The position numbers were made by a program, and so were the translations under genes. 19,063 nucleotides of DNA from an uncultured Chloroflexota bacterium (GTDB lineage: Bacteria; Chloroflexota; Dehalococcoidia; CAUJGQ01), in contig CALFMN010000179.1 of NCBI GenBank assembly GCA_937879875.1, positions 1-19,063 on the forward strand, read 5' to 3'. The notes under the pieces are model-generated. The model searched no databases. It worked only from the letters and a program-made list of their open reading frames with translations, and was not told the DNA's origin. Shown one piece after another: positions 14,163-19,063 of the stretch (position 1 is its first letter; the number at the start of each line of letters is the position of its first letter).

Positions 14163-14567
14163 TCACGGCTGCGGCCCGGCATCGATCGGGCGGCGCGCCG
14201 GAGATTGGCCGGAATCTGGCCGGGATGGTCCGCTCGTCTCGCTCAACAGCCGCGCCTGTTGCAACAGGGCGCAGACTTCGGCGCGCAGTGCCCAAAAGTC
14301 GCGGCCGGCGGCCGGCGGCCGGGCGCTGATCACGAGATCGCGGCCCGGCGCCAGCGGCAGGGAGGCCACGATCGCACGCAGCCGGCGCTTGATGCGATTG
14401 CGCACCACGGCGCCGCCAACCCGCTTGCCGACGGCGAAGCCAACGCGCGACGGCACGGCGCCGGTGTGCAGGCTGCGCAGCGCCAGCGCCTCGCCGGCAA
14501 CGCTGCGGCCGCGGCGGTGTACGGCCGTGAAGTCGGCCGCACGGCGCAGCCGCTGTTCGCGCTTCAT
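14163..14567 (-). CDS. rnpA: ribonuclease P protein component
   Basis: The protein subunit of RNase P, which assists the catalytic RNA in removing tRNA 5' leaders. The chain from ATG 14567 is 134 residues. It opens MKREQRLRRAADFTAVHRRG, has VGFAVGKRVGGAVVRNRIKRRLR, the RNR motif region of the family, and ends the fold with APGRDLVISARPPAA. The last 40 residues are an extra Ser/Pro-rich tail. The frame extends 10 codons upstream, but family similarity starts at this ATG. It lies 36 bases after rpmH, the standard order. Confidence 0.95.
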   Translation of the reverse strand: MKREQRLRRAADFTAVHRRGRSVAGEALALRSLHTGAVPSRVGFAVGKRVGGAVVRNRIKRRLRAIVASLPLAPGRDLVISARPPAAGRDFWALRAEVCALLQQARLLSETSGPSRPDSGQSPARRPIDAGPQP

Positions 14568-14603
14568 ACACACCCGTCCGCGCCCGTCCGCCCGCACACC
14601 CGG

Positions 14604-14744
14604 CTAGACGACGGTGAGCCGGGCGCGCCCCTGCAGCCGCCGCCGCTTGAGCACGTTGCGGCCGTTGCGCGTGCTCATCCGCTTCATGAAGCCGTGTTCT
14701 CGCTTGCGAGGAATGCGTTTGGGTTGATAGGTGCGCTTGGGCAC
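14604..14744 (-). CDS. rpmH: 50S ribosomal protein L34
   Basis: A 46-residue protein read from GTG 14744 to TAG 14604. It begins MPKRTYQPKRIPRKREHGF and continues MKRMSTRNGRNVLKRRRLQG, ending RARLTVV. This is the highly conserved L34 of the large ribosomal subunit, with the KRTYQP opening and the NGR..L.RRR core. The gene is first in the rpmH-rnpA-yidD-yidC-jag string, as in most bacteria. Confidence 0.97.
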   Translation of the reverse strand: MPKRTYQPKRIPRKREHGFMKRMSTRNGRNVLKRRRLQGRARLTVV

Positions 14745-15124
14745 TGCTCAGGTCTCCGTTTCCGGTAGTCTCCACGCGAATCGCGCTTACCGCGCCGCTA
14801 CCGAGGCAACAGAAGACCCCGCAGGCGCTGTTGCCCGGCGGCGGCGCCTGGGGGCGGCTTCAAGCTATGGTAGCCGGGTCGCGGGGGATGAGGGAATAGG
14901 GGAACACGGTTCAGGGTATGGGGTGAAGGGTTTCGGGAGGGCGATGCGATCCGTGCGGGGCGCGGCCGGCCGCGCCTGCATGCCCCTCGCTAGACCCTCA
15001 AGCCTAAGCGGCCGGGGCGCCGCAACCGGCAGGAGCAGGTTCTGAGAGCCCTCGTGAAGGCGTACGCTGGGATCGGGGCCGCCGGGCGGTGCACACGCGG
15101 CCCCGAACCGCTCTGGAGAATGCC
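14745..15124. promoter_or_regulatory. divergent intergenic region upstream of rpmH and the hydrolase gene
   Basis: About 380 bases without a supported gene. It must hold the promoter of the rpmH string; the best candidate on the minus strand is TACCAT (14872-14867) with TTCCCT (14896-14891) 18 bases upstream, a weak match. No DnaA boxes (TTATCCACA) were seen here, so there is no evidence that this gap is the replication origin. A hairpin at 15073-15106 precedes the hydrolase gene. Confidence 0.4.
15073..15106 (+). promoter_or_regulatory. hairpin just upstream of the hydrolase gene
   Basis: A perfect 10-bp stem, TCGGGGCCGC with GCGGCCCCGA, encloses a 14-base loop and ends 8 bases before the GGAGA ribosome-binding site of the hydrolase. 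There is no T-run, so it is not an ordinary terminator. It could be a leader structure or an operator; nothing decides. Confidence 0.3.
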
Positions 15125-16051
15125 GTGACCGCGCTGCTGTGGCTCGGGCTTACCGCGTGCCTGGTTCTCGTGCTGATGCTGCTCGCCGGACTCGGCATGA
15201 CCCTCTGGGCCTACCGCGCCGCCACGCATCCGCACCACGGTGTGTTCGACGCGCCCCGGCTCGGCGACGCCCTGCCGCGCGAGCCGGTTTCGCTCACCAG
15301 CCGCGACGGTACCCGGCTCGCCGCCTGGTTCATTCCCGGTACGCGGCGGCAGGCGGTGTTGTTGCTGCACGGCTACACGGCCTGCAAAGACGATATGCTT
15401 TCGCACGCTGCCTTTCTGCACGAGGCCGGCTACAGCCTCTTTCTGCTCGATCTGCGCGCCTGCGGGGAGTCTGCCGGCAGCGTGGTCACGCTGGGCGGCC
15501 ACGAGCGCGACGACGTGCGCGCGGCGCTCGGCTACCTGCAGTCTCGTCAGGATATCGACGCCGATGGCCTTGGCGTGCTTGGCCTTTCGCTCGGCGCCGC
15601 GCTGGCCCTGCTCGCGGCCTGCGATTCTCCGGCCGTGCGCGCCGTCGTCGCCGAATCAGCCTTCCGCTCGGTACGCAGCGCCATCCGGCAGAACTTCCGC
15701 CGCTTTACGCACCTGCCCAGCTTTCCCTGGGCCGAGCTGACCACGCGCCTCGCCGAGTGGCGCCAGCACGTCAGCGCCCGCCTCGTCGCGCCGGAGCTCG
15801 AGGTCGGCAAGCTGCGCCGCTGTGCGGTGCTGTTGATCCACGCGGCCGACGATCGTGTGATCTCGATTCGAGACAGCGAGGCGATCTTCGCCCGTGCGGG
15901 CGGCCCCAAGGCGTTCTGGCGCATTCCCAGCGCCCCGCACGCGCTCGCCTACAACTGCCTGCGCGAAGAGTATGCCGCGCGCGTGGTCGCATTCTTCGAT
16001 CGCTGGCTGGCCGGCGGCGAGACCGACGACACGGAAAGAGCTGGATCCTGA
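15125..16051 (+). CDS. membrane-anchored alpha/beta hydrolase
   Basis: A 308-residue serine hydrolase and the only plus-strand protein gene here. The N-terminal 30 residues (ALLWLGLTACLVLVLMLLAGLG) form a membrane anchor or uncleaved signal. The hydrolase core has LLLHGYTACKDD (oxyanion HG at 82-83), nucleophile elbow GLSLG with Ser155, an acid in HAADDRV (about Asp243), and His272 in SAPHAL, so the triad is complete. This is the family of lipoprotein-like or membrane BEM46/DUF-type hydrolases with unknown substrate. GTG 15125 was chosen because GGAGA lies 5 bases upstream; the frame is open from 15089. It converges on the zinc-ribbon gene. Confidence 0.85.
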   Translation: MTALLWLGLTACLVLVLMLLAGLGMTLWAYRAATHPHHGVFDAPRLGDALPREPVSLTSRDGTRLAAWFIPGTRRQAVLLLHGYTACKDDMLSHAAFLHEAGYSLFLLDLRACGESAGSVVTLGGHERDDVRAALGYLQSRQDIDADGLGVLGLSLGAALALLAACDSPAVRAVVAESAFRSVRSAIRQNFRRFTHLPSFPWAELTTRLAEWRQHVSARLVAPELEVGKLRRCAVLLIHAADDRVISIRDSEAIFARAGGPKAFWRIPSAPHALAYNCLREEYAARVVAFFDRWLAGGETDDTERAGS

Positions 16052-16065
16052 TGGACCCGGCTCTT
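16036..16065. terminator. possible convergent terminator hairpin
   Basis: AAGAGCTGG (16036-16044) pairs with CCGGCTCTT (16057-16065), nine pairs with one G-U, and overlaps the hydrolase stop codon. On the minus strand the stem is followed by only TTTCC. It sits between two convergent genes, where a terminator is expected, but the U-tract is poor. Confidence 0.3.
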
Positions 16066-16087
16066 CGCATCACCTGAGGCGAACTGT

Positions 16088-16483
16088 CTACCAGCGTTCG
16101 CGGCGGCCACCACCGCCCGAAGAGCGGGCGCCGCCACCGCCGCCGCCCTGGCTGCGGAAGCAGTCGGAGCAGTAGACGGGCTTGTCGCCGCGCGGCTCGA
16201 AGGGCACGCGCGCCTCTTTGCCGCAGCTCGCGCAGGTAGCGCTGAACATCTCGCGCTGACCGCCGTAGCCGCCGCCCGAGCTATACCCGCCACCGGAGCT
16301 GTAGCCGCCGCCGCCGCCGGAGCCGTAGCTGTCGCGGCTCTGGCGCCGCGCCGAACGGCACTCCGGGCAGCGACGCGGCTCATTGGTGAACCCCTTCTGG
16401 GCGTGGAACTCCTGTTCGCCCGCCGTGAAGGTGAAGGAGGCGCCGCAGTCGGCGCAGGTCAAGGTCTTGTCGGTGTACGTCAC
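16088..16483 (-). CDS. CxxC zinc-ribbon protein with glycine-rich linkers
   Basis: A 131-residue protein with two zinc-ribbon-like modules. The first has C10-x2-C13 and C39-x2-C42 (LTCADCGASFTF, then RCPECRSARR), the pattern of the probable zinc-ribbon family often found in Chloroflexota. The second has C84-x2-C87 and C105-x2-C108 (CASCGKEARVPFEPRG, then VYCSDCF). They are joined by a Gly/Ser/Tyr-rich segment (about 54-75), and the protein ends in a Gly/Arg tail reminiscent of nucleic-acid-binding proteins. Role unknown; RNA or DNA binding is inference. GTG 16483 is preceded by AAAGGG. The gene is monocistronic, with a candidate promoter near 16590. Confidence 0.85.
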   Translation of the reverse strand: MTYTDKTLTCADCGASFTFTAGEQEFHAQKGFTNEPRRCPECRSARRQSRDSYGSGGGGGYSSGGGYSSGGGYGGQREMFSATCASCGKEARVPFEPRGDKPVYCSDCFRSQGGGGGGARSSGGGGRRERW

Positions 16484-16587
16484 TCGATGACCCTTTCGTG
16501 AAATGTGGGTCGGCTTCGGTCATCGAGCGCGGAGCGAGGCACACGGTGCGACGAGCGCGGCGCATGGCGGAAGAGTTCCCCATGTGT

Positions 16588-16596
16588 ATCTTACCA
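16588..16596 (-). promoter_or_regulatory. candidate extended -10 for the zinc-ribbon gene
   Basis: On the minus strand TGGTAAGAT is a TGn extended -10 element, in an AT-richer patch of an otherwise GC-rich region. No good -35 accompanies it, as is normal for extended -10 promoters. The transcript would have a leader of about 95 bases before GTG 16483. Confidence 0.35.
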
Positions 16597-16666
16597 CATC
16601 CAGGGGCGCCGCGATAGATGGCGATCGGTAATTTTGGCGATCTGCCCCGGCGCTGCCGCCGCCGGC

Positions 16667-18016
16667 TCAGGCCGCGGGCTGTGCGCTCGCCACGGGCCCA
16701 CGCTGAGGACCGGATTCCAACGGCAGCGCCCCGTCCACATCCTGCGCTTCGGCGATGTGATACACCGCCAGGTCGGGCCGCTCGCGCAGCACGCGCAGGA
16801 AGGCGTCCAGCACCGCCGAGTCGAACTGCGTGTCGTGCCCGCGTTCGAGTTCTCCATGGACCTGCTCGATCGGCAGCGCCTTGCGATATGCCCGGTGCGA
16901 GGTCATCGCGTCCCAGGCATCCGCCACGGCCAGCACGCGCGCGCCGAAGGGAATCGCGCTGCCGGCCAGCCGGTCGGGATAGCCTTTGCCGTCAAAGCGC
17001 TCGTGATGATGGCGCACGTAGACGCGACCCTCGGCAAACTGCGGGAAGCGCCCGATCAGCCGTGCCCCCACCTCCGGATGCGAGCGCATCTCCGCGAACT
17101 CGCGCTCGGAGAGCGCACCCGGATTCAACAGTACCGTGGACTTGATCCCAATCTTGCCCACGTCGTGCACGCGGCCGGCCATCGTGATCAGCTCGACCTC
17201 AGTCGCAGACAGACCGAGTGCCCGCGCCGTCGCCCGCGCCAGTTCGGCCACGCGCTGCGAATGCTGGAACGTGTAATGGTCGCGCATATCAACGATGTCG
17301 GCAAGGTCTTCCAACGCCAGCCGCGTCTGCGCCCGCAGCGCCACGCCATCGCGCAGAGCCCGCTGGGCGATGGCCGCCGGCGCGATCAGCAACGGCAGTG
17401 CCCACAGTTGCTCGCGCGTGGCCAGCGCCGCCAGAACCCCCGTCAGTCCCAGCGTCAGGTCGGCCACCAGCGTATCGTGCGGCACGTCCCACGCCCGTCG
17501 CAGCGGGTTCTCGCGCAGTTGCACCGCCGCGATGCTGAGCACCAGCGTGAAGCCGGTGCCATACATCACCAGAGGCGCGGCCAGCGCCGCCGCCAGCTGG
17601 CCCGTGCTGCCGAGCCCCAACCGTCGCAGACCCGTCCATACCGCCAGGGCGGCGAGCCCGCGCAGCGCCGCGACCGCACTATTGAACACGCGCTGAATAA
17701 AGGGCGCCCGGTGCTCGCCGGCCAGCGTGCCGGTGACCAGCGTTGCCAGCACCAGCGGACCAGGCAGCAGCAGCACCGCGGCCACTTCCGGCGCGGTGCC
17801 CACATCGATCGTCCGCTTCAACCCGATCAGCACCGGCCGCCGGCGCGCCGCCGCGATCAGCACCGCGAGCAGCGCTGCCTCTGCAATGGCGGCGCCATGC
17901 CAGCGCTCGCCCAGCAGCGCGCTCAGCGGCGCCAGTGCCAGCGCCAACGCCACCACCGCCGCCACGTACAGGCGTACGCGACGCGGTGGCCCTGCCCTGC
18001 GAGGTGAAGCAGTCAT
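16667..18016 (-). CDS. membrane HD-GYP domain protein (cyclic-di-GMP phosphodiesterase-like)
   Basis: A 449-residue protein. The first 220 residues hold about six to eight hydrophobic segments (for example VRLYVAAVVALALALAPLS, EAALLAVLIAAA, PLLIAPAAIAQ), a membrane sensor of no recognised family. The C-terminal half is a complete HD-GYP domain: HDVGKIGI at 284-291, HHHERFDGKGYPDRL at 336-350 and ADAWDAMTS at 365-373. All key metal ligands look present, so hydrolysis of c-di-GMP or a related nucleotide is likely, but not shown. The ATG at 18016 gives MTASPRRAGPPRRVR, a positive N-terminus before the first helix. The gene has its own region upstream and no close neighbour on the same transcript. 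Confidence 0.9.
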   Translation of the reverse strand: MTASPRRAGPPRRVRLYVAAVVALALALAPLSALLGERWHGAAIAEAALLAVLIAAARRRPVLIGLKRTIDVGTAPEVAAVLLLPGPLVLATLVTGTLAGEHRAPFIQRVFNSAVAALRGLAALAVWTGLRRLGLGSTGQLAAALAAPLVMYGTGFTLVLSIAAVQLRENPLRRAWDVPHDTLVADLTLGLTGVLAALATREQLWALPLLIAPAAIAQRALRDGVALRAQTRLALEDLADIVDMRDHYTFQHSQRVAELARATARALGLSATEVELITMAGRVHDVGKIGIKSTVLLNPGALSEREFAEMRSHPEVGARLIGRFPQFAEGRVYVRHHHERFDGKGYPDRLAGSAIPFGARVLAVADAWDAMTSHRAYRKALPIEQVHGELERGHDTQFDSAVLDAFLRVLRERPDLAVYHIAEAQDVDGALPLESGPQRGPVASAQPAA

Positions 18017-18197
18017 CCGCGAACCATCCGCGGCCTCTGTCTGGCCTGCCGCACCGGCCCGCTGGCGCCGGTCGGAAAGATGTTCCCCCGGCCACTCAAC
18101 GGCGCGGCATCCCTCATACCAGTATCGAAGCCGCGATCACACGCTGAAGGACAATGTTCCGATCAGGGGGCGATGTTCGATGGGCTGGGCCGCCGGG

Positions 18198-18728
18198 CTA
18201 GCGTGCCGCGAAGGCGCTCGACACCGCGCCCGTTGGCATGTTGCCTGCCACGGAGAACGACGTCGAGATCATTGCGGCCGTCGTGCCGTCCACGGCCGGA
18301 TAGACCGTGCCGCCGGAGACGTTCAAGAGCTGCGCCGGCAAGGATGCCGCACTGTCGAACGTCACCGACACGCTCACGGACACGGGCTGCCCCGGCGACC
18401 ATGCCGCGTTGCTGTGCGCCAGCACCACGTTCTCCGGCCAGTAGACGTTGTTGGCCATCTTCAGCGAGATGCTTACGCTAGCCGGCACGGTGTAGGTGAC
18501 GGTGGCGCCTCGCACCTGCCTGGAAACCGTTGTGGAGTCGGCGTAGACGCCCACCGTGGTTTGCAGCGGGGCGCCGTTCACGAGCACGATCGGATCGTCC
18601 GCGCACCAGCCCCAGCTCGCCTCCGCCGCGCCGCTCTGCACCAGGCCGGCGCTTAGCAGCGCCACGCCGGCCACCGCGGCGGGCACCAACCTGGCCAGGC
18701 ACTGGCCACCTATTCTGGGAACGCGCAT
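18198..18728 (-). CDS. small exported protein of unknown function
   Basis: ATG 18728 follows AAGGAGGT by 5-6 bases, a near-perfect ribosome-binding site, so the longer frame to 18767 is not used. The 176-residue product has a signal peptide (LVPAAVAGVALLSAGLVQSGAAEA) probably cut near residue 36. The mature chain starts SWGWCADDPIVLVNG, then has alternating hydrophobic/polar stretches (TVTYTVPASVSISLKM, VSVSVSVTFD) typical of beta-sandwich folds. The single cysteine near the mature N-terminus is not in a lipobox. I do not recognise a named family; a cell-surface or secreted role is inferred. Confidence 0.75.
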   Translation of the reverse strand: MRVPRIGGQCLARLVPAAVAGVALLSAGLVQSGAAEASWGWCADDPIVLVNGAPLQTTVGVYADSTTVSRQVRGATVTYTVPASVSISLKMANNVYWPENVVLAHSNAAWSPGQPVSVSVSVTFDSAASLPAQLLNVSGGTVYPAVDGTTAAMISTSFSVAGNMPTGAVSSAFAAR

Positions 18729-18770
18729 CGTAGACCTCCTTAGCGTGCGAATCGGTCCAAAATGCACTTC

Positions 18771-18798
18771 GTCTTACGAGATCCAGTGCACCTTGCAA
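18771..18798 (-). promoter_or_regulatory. candidate promoter of the exported-protein gene
   Basis: On the minus strand TTGCAA (18798-18793) and TAAGAC (18776-18771) are separated by 16 bases, a reasonable sigma70-type pair. Transcription would start near 18764 and give a leader of about 36 bases that contains the AAGGAGGT site. Confidence 0.45.
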
Positions 18799-19063
18799 AA
18801 ATGTGACCATCAGCAACGGAACGGGGCCATCTCGGCCGACTTTGCAATTGCTATCTTGCAGTCGCGCGGGCAGATGTGGTAGCAGCCGCCGGGCACTGGC
18901 TCCGCGACGTAAGTATCGAAGTCGTCGGGCAAGGCTTTAGCAACACATTCGGCGACCGCGCCGCGCGGTTGCGCCCCGGCGCGGTCCGGCGCTCGGGCGT
19001 GTGTGCACCGGCTAGAGGCTGTTATGAACTATCGGCCAGGAGCGGGAGCGCACTGTGCAGCAG
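18799..19063. other. terminal stretch without a supported gene, possible IS end
   Basis: No convincing gene. A hairpin, GCGACCGCG (18952-18960) with CGCGGTTGC (18964-18972), is present. From about 19015 the sequence GAGGCTGTTATGAACT followed by GC-rich DNA looks like the outer end of an insertion sequence that would continue beyond the window. This is pattern familiarity only; no partner repeat is visible. Confidence 0.3.

Noticed and set aside
12523..14607. 694-codon plus-strand open frame antisense to yidC, the propeller gene, yidD and rnpA
   Set aside because: It covers four well-identified genes on the other strand, has no family features, and its composition (Arg, Ala, Gly, His, Asp rich) is typical of a GC-rich shadow frame.
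13831..14775. 314-codon frame ending in YidD
   Set aside because: Its upstream two-thirds overlap rnpA and rpmH in the wrong frame; only the last 90 codons are real.
14745..15124. replication origin beside rpmH
   Set aside because: No DnaA-box cluster, no AT-rich unwinding stretch and no dnaA gene in the window.
16505..18007. 500-codon plus-strand open frame antisense to the HD-GYP gene
   Set aside because: The minus strand has a complete HD-GYP domain. The plus frame is Arg/Gln/His-rich without any motif.

Overview
The window is GC-rich DNA that looks like a chromosomal, origin-proximal segment of a bacterium, most likely a member of Chloroflexota. The Chloroflexota guess is inference from gene style: a Gram-positive-type YidC, a glycine-rich CxxC zinc-ribbon protein, a cyclase/NB-ARC/TPR protein, Uma2 endonucleases and a GTG/ATG/TTG mix of starts. 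No rRNA, tRNA, CRISPR array or complete transposon was found. Almost all genes lie on the minus strand; only one protein gene, an alpha/beta hydrolase, is on the plus strand.

Left part (1-6400): a degraded accessory region. It holds the first 16 codons of a gene leaving the window, a truncated IS3-family element, a proline-rich exported-protein gene that is frameshifted at a G5 run and cut short beside the IS, an intact DUF362 gene, an intact Uma2 nuclease with a broken Uma2 copy upstream, and a cyclase/NB-ARC/TPR gene broken at two places.

Middle (6430-7614): two small unrecognised genes with good ribosome-binding sites. Between them lies a strong plus-strand intrinsic terminator, preceded by several hairpins and by three 11-bp-spaced TGTCA-like repeats, although no plus-strand protein gene is present. 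This is the best candidate in the window for something undescribed, a small RNA.

Core (7615-14744, read right to left): rpmH, rnpA, yidD, a PQQ-type beta-propeller lipoprotein, yidC, jag, a long palindromic repeat, a PfkB-type sugar kinase, parA and parB. This is the familiar near-origin ribosome/RNase P/membrane-insertion/partition cluster. It departs from the usual layout in three ways: the propeller lipoprotein sits between yidD and yidC; mnmE, mnmG and rsmG are absent; and a kinase plus a mobile-looking palindrome take their place. dnaA is not in the window and no parS site was seen.

Right part (14745-19063): a divergent membrane-anchored hydrolase, a zinc-ribbon protein, a membrane HD-GYP cyclic-di-GMP phosphodiesterase-like protein, and a small exported protein with a recognisable promoter. 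The last 50 bases may be the end of another insertion sequence.
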